Positions 1 through 6,571 of a stretch of DNA of 9,705 bases are shown in pieces. The DNA comes from Dichotomicrobium sp046543175 (GTDB lineage: Bacteria > Pseudomonadota > Alphaproteobacteria > Rhizobiales > Rhodomicrobiaceae), in the NCBI GenBank assembly GCA_046543175.1, contig JBKGZY010000100.1, positions 1 to 9,705 of the forward strand, in the 5' to 3' direction. Both the position numbers and the translations under genes were made by a program. Every line of letters starts with the position of its first letter. Position 1 is the first letter of the stretch. The notes under the pieces are model-generated. The model had not been told where the DNA came from, did no database searches, and saw nothing but the letters and a program-made list of their open reading frames with translations.

Positions 1-41
1 TGATTAAGAGTCAGCTGCTCTACCAACTGAGCTATGCGCCC
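1..41 (-). tRNA. tRNA-Lys (anticodon CTT), 5' part only
   Basis: Read on the minus strand, this is the 5' part of a tRNA. It has a 7-base acceptor strand GGGCGCA, TA, a D-arm of GCTC and GAGC around loop AGTTGGTA, and a GCTGA anticodon stem leading into loop CTCTTAA. The anticodon CTT (positions 8 to 6) specifies lysine AAG codons. The sequence leaves the window just after the anticodon loop, so the variable region, T-arm and 3' acceptor strand are not visible. About 40 bases upstream, minus-strand CTATAT (82-87) could be a -10 box, but I see no good -35. Confidence 0.93.
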
Positions 42-394
42 TGAAAGACCTGCCGCCCGAGCGCGGGCGATCCAATCAGCCATATAGGCTTGCCCAAACT
101 GAATACCACCGCCCCGGCCGGTTGTCCATTGTCGGCCGTCCCCTAACCGACGCGGCACCTCCCTTTCGCGATCGTCCGCCCGTAACGCAATCGACATACG
201 GGCCGCAACATGTTCCGCGTCCGTCGCGGCCGGGTGCTACACCCGTCTCGCGACACCCCGTCACGCTTCCCGCCCGAGCCCCGGCACACCCCATGCCGTC
301 CCGCCCTGTGGTAAACTTTGCATGACAGTTTCGCCAAGCCCGACGCCCGGCATACCATTCGCGCACAGTTCCCCGCATCGACGGATCGCCGATC
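42..394. other. Intergenic region between tRNA-Lys and the CPA2 antiporter gene
   Basis: This stretch of about 350 bases separates two divergent genes. Reading frames here are short, lack a convincing ribosome-binding site and resemble no family I know. The tRNA promoter probably lies near its left end, with CTATAT on the minus strand at 82-87. On the plus strand the AT-rich TAAACT at 312-317 is the only -10-like hexamer close to the antiporter gene, and it has no recognisable -35. I see no terminator, riboswitch or repeat array. Confidence 0.5.
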
Positions 395-2236
395 ATGGAA
401 ACCACGAGCCTGACACAGCTTGCCATATTTCTCGCCGTCGCCGCGATCATTGCGCCGCTGGCCCGCCGGTTCGGGATTGGTTCGGCGCTTGGCTACATTT
501 TTGCGGGCGTCCTGATCGGGCCTTACGGCGTGGGGCTGGTCTACTCGCTCTACGAGGTGCAGACGATCCGGCATACCGCCGAATTCGGCGTGGTGCTGCT
601 GCTGTTCCTGATCGGGCTGGAGTTGCGGCCGAAGCGTTTCTGGGCGATGCGCCAGGCGGTGTTCGGCGTCGGCGCGGCGCAGGTGGTCATCACAGCGGTA
701 CTGCTCACCGGCGCGGGCCTGCTGCTCGAGCTTCGACCCTCTATCGCGCTGTTTCTCGGGATCGCGCTTTCGCTGTCCTCCACCGCGCTTGCCCTCCAGG
801 TGCTCGATGAAAAAGGCGAGTTGCGCGCCCGTCATGGGCGGGTGGGGTTCTCGGTGCTGCTGTTCCAGGACCTTGCCGCGATCCCGGCCATCGCGATGGT
901 GCCGCTTTTCGCCGCGGCTTCGCTTGCCGACAGCGAAATCACCCCGCTGGGCGCGGTCCGGCTGCTGGGGGCGCTGGCGGCGATCATCCTTGTCGGGCGC
1001 TTCATGGTGGCGCGGCTCTACCGGCTGGTGGCGCTCACCGGCGTGCGCGAGGCGACAACCGCCAGCGCCCTGCTCACGGTCGTGCTGGTCACGATGCTGA
1101 TGCAGTGGGTGGGGCTGTCCGCCGCGCTCGGCGCGTTCATCGCGGGCGCGCTGCTCGCCGATTCGCAGTACCGCCACCAGATCGAGGCTGACATCGCCCC
1201 ATTCAGCGGGCTGCTGCTCGGGCTGTTCTTCGTCTCCATCGGCATGGCGCTCAACATCGACCTGCTCGGCAACCGAACCGGCGATATCTTCGCCGCCGTC
1301 GCCGGGCTGCTCACCATCAAGATCGCCGTGCTGTACGCGCTGGGCCGCTTTTACGGGCTGGACAGCCCGGCCTCGCGGCGGCTTGCGCTCGCCGTGTCGC
1401 AGGGGGGCGAGTTCGCCTTCGTGCTGCTGACGAATGCGGTCGCGCAGAACGTCATCAGTGAGCCGGTCTCGGAGTTCGTGAGCGTCGTCGTCACCCTGTC
1501 GATGGTCGCCACGCCGGTCCTGCTGCTGCTCGACGACTGGCTATGGCCGAAGGCGCCGGCCGGTTCGGGCGAGTTCGATTCGATGCCCGACGAGCAGGGC
1601 CATGTCATCATTGCCGGCTTCGGGCGGTTCGGGCAAATCGTCGCGCGCATCCTGCGGGCGCGGCGCATCCCGTTCACCGCGCTCGATGCCAGCGTCGAGC
1701 AGATCGACTTCGTCGCGCAGTACGGCAACAAGATCTATTACGGCGACGCCACCAACCCGGCGGTGCTCGACGCCGCGCAGGTCGGCCATGCCCGCGCGGT
1801 CGTGCTGGCGATCGACAATGTCGAGGATTCCATCAAGACCGCCTCGTTCCTGCGCGCGCGCTATCCGCACATCCCGATCTTCGCCCGCGCGCGCGACCGC
1901 CAGCATACCCACCAGCTGATGGATCTGGGCATCACGCGGATTTACCGGGAGACCTACTATACCGCGCTCACGATCACCGGCGATCTGTTGCAGGGGCTGG
2001 GCCTCTCGTCCCGCGAAGCCGACAGCCTGATAGAGACATTCAAGCGCCACGACGAAAAACGCCTGTTCGACGACTACAGCCACTTCACCGACAGCGAGAA
2101 GCTGCGCGCTCGGGCGCGGCGCAGCGCGGAAGAACTGGAAGAGCTGTTCGCCCAGGACCTGGAGCAGTTGCGCAATGCCGAGCAGCCCGGCGAGACGGAA
2201 CGCACGCGCGAGACGGTGAAAGCCGGAAGCGCCTGA
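395..2236 (+). CDS. KefB/KefC-type monovalent cation:proton antiporter (CPA2 family)
   Basis: This 613-residue inner-membrane protein should exchange K+ (possibly Na+) for H+, protecting the cell against electrophiles or balancing pH. Residues about 5-380 are hydrophobic helices of the Na+/H+ exchanger fold. They carry the family motifs FLIGLEL (71-77), FQDLAAIP (from F157, with D159) and SQGGEFAFVL (335-344). A cytoplasmic TrkA-N/RCK nucleotide-binding domain follows from about 402: glycine motif GFGRFG (G408, G410, G413), acidic D431 at the end of the second strand, and YYGDAT (448-453). The C-terminal tail (about 540-613) is charged and probably helical. Length and order match KefC (about 620 residues). 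The ATG has only a weak Shine-Dalgarno. No kefF/kefG-like ancillary gene is visible, and one putative glutathione-site residue differs, so I do not assign kefB or kefC. Confidence 0.92.
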   Translation: METTSLTQLAIFLAVAAIIAPLARRFGIGSALGYIFAGVLIGPYGVGLVYSLYEVQTIRHTAEFGVVLLLFLIGLELRPKRFWAMRQAVFGVGAAQVVITAVLLTGAGLLLELRPSIALFLGIALSLSSTALALQVLDEKGELRARHGRVGFSVLLFQDLAAIPAIAMVPLFAAASLADSEITPLGAVRLLGALAAIILVGRFMVARLYRLVALTGVREATTASALLTVVLVTMLMQWVGLSAALGAFIAGALLADSQYRHQIEADIAPFSGLLLGLFFVSIGMALNIDLLGNRTGDIFAAVAGLLTIKIAVLYALGRFYGLDSPASRRLALAVSQGGEFAFVLLTNAVAQNVISEPVSEFVSVVVTLSMVATPVLLLLDDWLWPKAPAGSGEFDSMPDEQGHVIIAGFGRFGQIVARILRARRIPFTALDASVEQIDFVAQYGNKIYYGDATNPAVLDAAQVGHARAVVLAIDNVEDSIKTASFLRARYPHIPIFARARDRQHTHQLMDLGITRIYRETYYTALTITGDLLQGLGLSSREADSLIETFKRHDEKRLFDDYSHFTDSEKLRARARRSAEELEELFAQDLEQLRNAEQPGETERTRETVKAGSA

Positions 2237-2253
2237 CGTCGTTCACGATCGAT

Positions 2254-2283
2254 CTGTCACTCGCGCGACGCGCCTGCTATATC
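2254..2283 (+). promoter_or_regulatory. Putative housekeeping promoter for folP
   Basis: The sequence TGCTATATC (2275-2283) contains GCTATATC, which fits the alphaproteobacterial -10 form GCTANAWC. It also supplies an extended TG. An 18-base spacer separates TATATC (2278-2283) from CTGTCA (2254-2259), a 4-of-6 match to TTGACA. The start of transcription would fall near 2290, leaving a leader of about 70 bases before the folP start. It sits in the 125-base gap after the antiporter gene, so folP need not depend on read-through. Confidence 0.5.
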
Positions 2284-2361
2284 CGTGTGCGCTGCGGCGT
2301 CGCGAACGCCGGATGATCGGCCGCAGCACGACAAGCAGAATGCAGGACGAAGGGGCTTCCA

Positions 2362-3447
2362 TTGGCAGACGGTCTGTACATCAAGCCGCTGGGCATCGTT
2401 TTCGGCACCCATGCCGCGCAGGCGGTCGAGGCGGGGCTGGCGCTGCCGCTCGCCGGCGGCCCGGCGGCGTTTGGCGCGGCGGAACTGATCGAGGGCAAGC
2501 CGGGACAGAGCAAGTCAGTGATCGCGCGGGCCGCGACGCTCATGGCGATGGAGGAACCGGCCATTGCCGAGCGTCTCGACGTGCTCAGCGCGCCGCGCCC
2601 GGCCTTTGCCGGCATGGCAATGGACAGGCCGCGGCTGATAGGCATCGTCAACGTGACGCCCGACAGCTTTTCCGATGGCGGCCAGTTCGCGGATACCCAA
2701 TCCGCGGTGGCACAGGCCCGGCGGCTGGCCGATGAGGGCGCGGATTTCGTCGATGTCGGCGGGGAATCCACGCGGCCCGGCTCCGATCCCGTCTCGCTGG
2801 AGGATGAGCGCGCGCGCGTCATGCCGGTGATCGAGGCGCTCGCCGATCTGCCTGCGCCCGTGTCCATCGACACGCGCAAGGCCGCGATCATAAGGGAGGC
2901 CGCCGGGAAGGGCGCGAAGCTCATCAATGACGTCTCCGCCCTCACGCACGACGCGGACGCCTTGAGCGCGGCGGCTGAAACGGGCCTGCCGGTGATCCTC
3001 ATGCACGCCCTGGGCGACCCGAAAACCATGCAGGAAGATCCGCGCTACGACGACGTGCTGCTGGAGGTCTACGACTTCCTGGAAAGCCGTGTCGCCGCCG
3101 CGACCGCTGCCGGCATCGCGAAGGAACGCATCGCCGTCGATCCCGGCGTCGGCTTCGGCAAGACGCTCCAGCACAACCTGACACTGCTCAACGGGCTGAG
3201 CCTGTTTCACGGCCTCGGCGTGCCCGTGCTGATCGGCGCGTCGCGCAAACGCTTCATCGGCACGCTGGACGACGAGCCGGAGGTCAGCAGGCGCATGCCC
3301 GGCAGCATCGCCGCGGCCATCACCGCCGCCGGCCAGGGCGTTCAGATCATCCGCGTGCATGATGTGCGCGAAACCCGCCAGGCCTTGCGGGTCTGGCTCT
3401 CGGCGGCGCGCGGCATCCCGTTCGACGCCGAACCTTCGGCTTTATGA
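2362..3447 (+). CDS. folP: Dihydropteroate synthase with N-terminal extension
   Basis: The enzyme joins p-aminobenzoate to 6-hydroxymethyl-7,8-dihydropterin diphosphate to give 7,8-dihydropteroate, a cytoplasmic folate-pathway step and the target of sulfonamides. The TIM-barrel core starts near residue 90. It shows GIVNVTPDSFSDGG (94-107), GGESTRPG (133-140), SIDTRK (168-173), INDVSAL (188-194), MH..GDPKTMQ, DPGVGFGKT (260-268), SRKRF (294-298) and the terminal RVHDV (331-335). These are the pterin, pABA and diphosphate loops, and all look intact. The start is TTG, chosen because GAAGGGG lies six bases upstream and an in-frame stop (2314-2316) lies just beyond. The protein has 361 residues, about 80 more than the E. 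coli enzyme, because of about 90 residues before the barrel. It lies upstream of glmM, a conserved order in proteobacteria, but an antiporter gene sits where ftsH is often found. Confidence 0.95.
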   Translation: MADGLYIKPLGIVFGTHAAQAVEAGLALPLAGGPAAFGAAELIEGKPGQSKSVIARAATLMAMEEPAIAERLDVLSAPRPAFAGMAMDRPRLIGIVNVTPDSFSDGGQFADTQSAVAQARRLADEGADFVDVGGESTRPGSDPVSLEDERARVMPVIEALADLPAPVSIDTRKAAIIREAAGKGAKLINDVSALTHDADALSAAAETGLPVILMHALGDPKTMQEDPRYDDVLLEVYDFLESRVAAATAAGIAKERIAVDPGVGFGKTLQHNLTLLNGLSLFHGLGVPVLIGASRKRFIGTLDDEPEVSRRMPGSIAAAITAAGQGVQIIRVHDVRETRQALRVWLSAARGIPFDAEPSAL

Positions 3448-3451
3448 CACG

Positions 3452-3466
3452 GAAAGTGAAACTTTC
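3452..3466. repeat. Inverted repeat just after folP
   Basis: GAAAGT-GAA-ACTTTC is a perfect 6-bp inverted repeat with a 3-base loop, five bases after the folP stop codon. It can extend by one G-T and one C-G pair. The stem is AT-rich and no T-run follows, so it is a poor intrinsic terminator. It could instead be an operator or an RNA-processing hairpin. It shares GTGAAAC with the repeat at 3558. Confidence 0.35.
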
Positions 3467-3557
3467 TGAAACATATCGTGTCCGCAACTTCGCTGAAATG
3501 CCGGATTTGCTGATAAGCTTGTCCAGCGAAGGCAATCACGACAATCCGCCGGAGATC

Positions 3558-3573
3558 GTGAAACACTATTCAC
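3558..3573. repeat. Inverted repeat upstream of glmM
   Basis: GTGAA-ACACTA-TTCAC is a perfect 5-bp inverted repeat with a 6-base spacer, ending 33 bases before the glmM ATG. Its position suits an operator or leader structure. I find no convincing -35/-10 pair in the 159-base folP-glmM gap, so glmM may be transcribed from the folP promoter. Confidence 0.3.
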
Positions 3574-3606
3574 ACCGTTTCTGGCGCGCGGCGAGGTCGA
3601 AGGGAA

Positions 3607-4959
3607 ATGGGGCGACAGTATTTCGGCACGGACGGCATCCGGGGCAAGGCCAACACACGGCCGATGACCGCCGACATGGCGCTGAAGGTCGGCATGGCGG
3701 CGGGCCATGTGTTCAGCAACGGCGGCGCACGGCGGCACCGCGTGGTGATCGGCAAGGACACGCGGCTGTCCGGCTACATGATCGAATCCGCGCTCACCGC
3801 CGGCTTCACCTCGGTCGGTATGGATGTGTTCCTGCTCGGACCGATCCCCACCCCGGCGGTCGCCATGCTGACCCGCTCCCTGCGGGCCGATCTCGGCGTG
3901 ATGATCTCGGCCTCGCACAATCCGTTCTATGACAACGGCATCAAGCTGTTCGGTCCCGACAGCTACAAATTGAGCGACGAAACCGAAACGCGCATCGAGG
4001 AGCTGATCGCGGATGGCGGCGTGGAGCTCCTGGCGACGCCGGAACGCATGGGCCGTGCGCGGCGTATCGACGGCGTGCATGACCGCTATATCGAATACGC
4101 CAAGCGCACGCTGGACCGGACCATCAGCCTGACGGGCAAGAAGGTCGTGATCGACGCGGCGAACGGCGCGGCCTACAAGTCGGCGCCGCTGGCCCTGTGG
4201 GAGCTGGGCGCGGAAGTCATTCCGCTTGGCGTTCAGCCCAGCGGTTTCAACATCAACGAACACTGCGGTTCGACCCATCCCGAAGGCCTGTGCATGATGG
4301 TGCAGAAGCACGAGGCGGATATCGGGATTGCCCTCGATGGCGACGCCGACAGGGTGCTGATTGCCGATGAGCATGGCGAGTTGATCGACGGCGACCAGAT
4401 TCTCGCGCTGATCGCGGAGACATGGCGCGAGCGCGGGCGTCTGCGTGGCGACGGCATCGTGGCGACAATCATGTCGAATCTCGGGCTCGAGCGCCGTCTC
4501 AAGGAGCTTGACCTCGTCTTGGAGCGGACGCCCGTCGGTGACAGATACGTGGTCGAACGACTGCGGCAGCGCGACTGGAATCTTGGCGGCGAGCAATCCG
4601 GCCACATCATCCTGTCGGATTATGCCACCACTGGCGACGGGCTCGTGACGGCGCTTCAGGTGCTCTCGGTTGTGGTGGAACGGGGCGCGCCGGTCAGCGA
4701 GGTCTGCCACCGCTTCGACCGTGTGCCGCAGTTCCTGGAAAACGTGCGCTATAATGGCGGCGCGCCGCCGCTGGAGAACGCGTCGGTGCAGCAGGTGATC
4801 GAGCGGACCCGGCAGCGGCTCGGCAATGCCGGGCGGCTGCTCATCCGGCCCTCCGGCACCGAGCCGGTGATCCGCGTCATGGGTGAGGGCGACGATACCC
4901 AGCTTGTCCGGGCCGCCATCGGCGAGGTCGTCGAGGCGCTCCGCGCGGCGTCGGCCTGA
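3607..4959 (+). CDS. glmM: Phosphoglucosamine mutase
   Basis: GlmM converts glucosamine-6-phosphate to glucosamine-1-phosphate in the cytoplasm, on the route to UDP-N-acetylglucosamine for peptidoglycan and lipopolysaccharide. The protein has 450 residues, normal for the family, and shows every hallmark. The N-terminus is MGRQYFGTDGIRG. The phosphoserine loop is ISASHNPFYDNG with active-site S103. The Mg2+ loop is DGDADR with D244, D246 and D248. The sugar-recognition motif is GGEQSGH (327-333), and the phosphate-binding loop is RPSGTEPVIRVM (from R414). The start is set by homology. GAGG at 3593-3596 lies 10 bases ahead, and AAGGGAA directly abuts the ATG. Phosphoglucomutase or phosphomannomutase activity is unlikely because these motifs are the GlmM versions. 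It follows folP by 159 bases and converges with the LuxR-type gene, leaving 29 bases between stops. Confidence 0.97.
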   Translation: MGRQYFGTDGIRGKANTRPMTADMALKVGMAAGHVFSNGGARRHRVVIGKDTRLSGYMIESALTAGFTSVGMDVFLLGPIPTPAVAMLTRSLRADLGVMISASHNPFYDNGIKLFGPDSYKLSDETETRIEELIADGGVELLATPERMGRARRIDGVHDRYIEYAKRTLDRTISLTGKKVVIDAANGAAYKSAPLALWELGAEVIPLGVQPSGFNINEHCGSTHPEGLCMMVQKHEADIGIALDGDADRVLIADEHGELIDGDQILALIAETWRERGRLRGDGIVATIMSNLGLERRLKELDLVLERTPVGDRYVVERLRQRDWNLGGEQSGHIILSDYATTGDGLVTALQVLSVVVERGAPVSEVCHRFDRVPQFLENVRYNGGAPPLENASVQQVIERTRQRLGNAGRLLIRPSGTEPVIRVMGEGDDTQLVRAAIGEVVEALRAASA

Positions 4960-4988
4960 ACACGGTGCTCCCTGCCGGCCGGTATGCC

Positions 4989-6113
4989 TTAATGATCCTG
5001 GCCCAGTTCGAACATGTGCGCGCCGTGCAGCAACCGGATCAGATCGTTCTGCTTGTGAATATTCAGCTTCTCGAAAATGTGGCGCATATGCGTGCGTGCC
5101 GTGTTGCGGCTGATGCCGGTCTGCTCGCAATAGCCATCGACCGTATCGCCCCGTGACAGGGCCAGAGCCAGAGCGCTTTCCGCAGCGGTCAGCCCGAAGG
5201 CGTCCTTGAGGAAAGACGCCGGCGGCTCGCTCTTCCGGTCGGGATCGAGGATGAACAGAATAGCCCGGGCGTGATCGCCGGAATTCAGGACGAGGTGAAC
5301 ATGGCCAGGCTGCGGATGTAGCGGGGTGCCCCAGATCTGCAGGGCGGAGCCGTCGAAACGGCCGATCGTCACCGCTCCGCCGCGCGGCGCCCCGCCATCT
5401 TCGCCCACGAGGGCGCTCAGCAAATCGTTGAGCTGCCTGCGCGTCTTCATTTCCACGGTTCTCAGCCGGCCGTCCGCCACGCGGAGTTCGCGCGTTGCAA
5501 GGATGGCCTTTGCCCGCTGATTGGTCGAGATAACCCGTTTTTCGCTGTCGATCAGGACCGTTCCGATCGCCAGCCGGTCAAGGCTCGCTTCCAGCGTTGA
5601 CGTTCGGGTTTTGAGCCTCTCGAACTTGTTGGCGATTTTCCAGGCGATACGCAGATGCCGGAGCAGATAGGCGGCCTGTTCCCGTTCCGTTGACACAGTT
5701 TCGCTGCCGTGCCGACCCCGCCGCGCAGCGTCGGACCACGTCCCGATATCCGATCCGGGCATCACGGTGGCGAAGGTCTTGTTTGGTAAAAGCTGCGAAG
5801 AGCGTCGCCCGGGACCGGCCTTGGCGAACCGCTTCGCGTGTGCGGATTCCGGACTGAACTGCGCCGGCGCGGCGCCATCAGGCCAATAGCGTTCCTGGGA
5901 AACGGAATCCGACAAGAATTGTCTCTTGGACTTGTCGGCCCCGGTCGCCGGGAATTGCGTTTGCCTGTCTTGCCATGCTTGAAGCGCGAATCGAGGCGCC
6001 CAGGGAAAGCTTTTCAACCTGGCAACAACCCGCGCCCCAAAATTTCCTTCCAAAGTCGCCGTGTAAATCCTGTCAATCATATGACGGATATAGGCACCGT
6101 CTACGCAAGACAT
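4989..6113 (-). CDS. LuxR-type transcriptional regulator with PAS-like middle domain
   Basis: From the ATG at 6113 this is a 374-residue cytoplasmic DNA-binding protein. Residues about 306-362 form a GerE/LuxR helix-turn-helix: GLTAAESALALALSRG, then TGISRNTARTHMRHIFEKLNI. A coiled stretch near 150-180 leads into a PAS-like segment (about 175-295; SLDRLAIGTVLIDSEKRV). The N-terminal IDRIY recalls PAS/LuxR regulators common in alphaproteobacteria. I see no AAA+ domain or receiver aspartate. The intervening residues, about 35-140, do not resemble the family and use AT-richer codons than the C-terminal half. A TTG at 6140 is in frame but lies upstream of the likely transcription start. The ATG at 6113 follows GGGGGG by nine bases and leaves about 11 residues before IDRIY. 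The ATG at 6080 is also possible. Its divergent position suggests, but does not prove, control of the TRAP operon. Confidence 0.85.
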   Translation of the reverse strand: MSCVDGAYIRHMIDRIYTATLEGNFGARVVARLKSFPWAPRFALQAWQDRQTQFPATGADKSKRQFLSDSVSQERYWPDGAAPAQFSPESAHAKRFAKAGPGRRSSQLLPNKTFATVMPGSDIGTWSDAARRGRHGSETVSTEREQAAYLLRHLRIAWKIANKFERLKTRTSTLEASLDRLAIGTVLIDSEKRVISTNQRAKAILATRELRVADGRLRTVEMKTRRQLNDLLSALVGEDGGAPRGGAVTIGRFDGSALQIWGTPLHPQPGHVHLVLNSGDHARAILFILDPDRKSEPPASFLKDAFGLTAAESALALALSRGDTVDGYCEQTGISRNTARTHMRHIFEKLNIHKQNDLIRLLHGAHMFELGQDH

Positions 6114-6140
6114 CGTTTGGCGCCCCCCATCGACGGCCAA

Positions 6141-6169
6141 ATTCTACACGCGCTTTATTAGATACGCAA
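6141..6169 (-). promoter_or_regulatory. Putative sigma-70-type promoter of the LuxR-type gene
   Basis: On the minus strand TAGAAT (6146-6141) matches TATAAT at five of six bases. It follows TTGCGT (6169-6164, three of six to TTGACA) after 17 bases. Transcription would begin near 6134. This argues against the in-frame TTG at 6140 as a start codon and for the ATG at 6113. A rival pair, TTGGAC with TAATAA after 17 bases, lies slightly upstream and fits less well at -10. Confidence 0.4.
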
Positions 6170-6182
6170 ACGGTCTCGTCCA

Positions 6183-6198
6183 ATAAGTCGGGACTTAT
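6183..6198. promoter_or_regulatory. Perfect palindrome, candidate operator
   Basis: ATAAGTC-GG-GACTTAT has perfect 7-bp arms around a 2-base centre, the shape of a dimeric regulator site. Its centre is about 56 bases upstream of the predicted start of the LuxR-type gene, a position suited to autoregulation. The half-site GACTTAT recurs exactly at 6348-6354, and GACTT recurs at 6377-6381. Which protein binds is not visible. Confidence 0.45.
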
Positions 6199-6462
6199 GT
6201 GAAAATAATACCCACAATGTGCAATTTCATGCAAACGTTTTTTGCACGCTGCGAGAATGCAATGAGATTCATGAGACGCCACGTCAAACTTCGGATGATG
6301 ATACTTGGCCTCCCAAGGAGGAACTTCCGACATTTGGCGCGAAATACGACTTATTGTAATAATGTATGCTTTATGCGACTTTAAGTAGAACGTTGGTTAG
6401 CACGAAACGGCTGGTGGCGCGGATTTGACACGGGCGAACCGGCCTCGGCCAGCCCCAGATTG
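6199..6462. other. AT-rich, palindrome-dense central part of the divergent intergenic region
   Basis: No convincing gene lies here. Counted by hand, 6181-6390 is about 41% GC, against well above 60% for the flanking genes. It holds several short dyads: TGCAAA-N5-TTTGCA (6230-6246), CTTGG/CCAAG (6304-6317) overlapping CCTCC/GGAGG (6309-6321), GGAACTTCC (6320-6328), TTATT-GT-AATAA (6351-6362) and ACTTTAAGT (6378-6386). AAGGAGG (6315-6321) looks like a Shine-Dalgarno but no convincing reading frame follows. TTGACA at 6425-6430 has no -10 partner. Confidence 0.5.
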
Positions 6463-6481
6463 TCACGTCAATTGTACACAC

Positions 6482-6530
6482 CGTGAGCCGCGTGAATGCT
6501 TCGTGAGCACCATCCGATGTGTCGCGGCTC
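6482..6530 (+). promoter_or_regulatory. Candidate upstream activating sequence of the TRAP operon
   Basis: GAGCCGCG (6485-6492) and CGCGGCTC (6523-6530) form a perfect 8-bp inverted repeat with a 30-base spacer. Overlapping it are direct repeats CGTGAGC at 6482-6488 and 6502-6508, 20 bases or about two helical turns apart, and CGTGAAT at 6491. TCACG at 6463-6467 and CGTGA at 6535-6539 flank it. The inverted-repeat centre lies about 91 bases before the predicted sigma-54 start, within the usual enhancer range. Confidence 0.35.
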
Positions 6531-6571
6531 GAACCGTGAATTTTTGCAAACAATTTCAGTTAGCTGCGGCT

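Noticed and set aside
79..91. AGCC-ATATA-GGCT dyad upstream of tRNA-Lys
   Set aside because: Only four paired bases around what may be a -10 box, which is within chance expectation.
143..1177. Long minus-strand open frame opposite the antiporter gene
   Set aside because: Its His-, Arg- and Gln-rich, low-complexity product is typical of antisense frames in GC-rich genes, and the plus strand encodes a clear CPA2 protein.
1543..2316. 257-codon plus-strand frame inside the antiporter gene
   Set aside because: It is an Arg- and Ala-rich out-of-frame reading of the TrkA-N domain with no family resemblance and no start signal.
4970..4990. CCGGCCGG palindrome between the glmM and LuxR-type stops as a terminator
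   Set aside because: It has no loop of suitable size and no T-run on either strand.
3442..5130. 562-codon minus-strand frame opposite glmM
   Set aside because: GlmM on the plus strand is unambiguous. The frame is a GC-bias shadow and also overlaps the end of the LuxR-type gene in another frame.
6199..6384. 61-codon plus-strand frame starting with GTG in the divergent intergenic region
   Set aside because: It has no Shine-Dalgarno, an unusual Met/Arg-rich product and no resemblance to a known peptide. It also overlaps the operator-like palindromes.
6425..6430. Perfect TTGACA upstream of the TRAP operon
   Set aside because: No -10-like hexamer occurs 16 to 18 bases downstream, and the next 30 bases are GC-rich.
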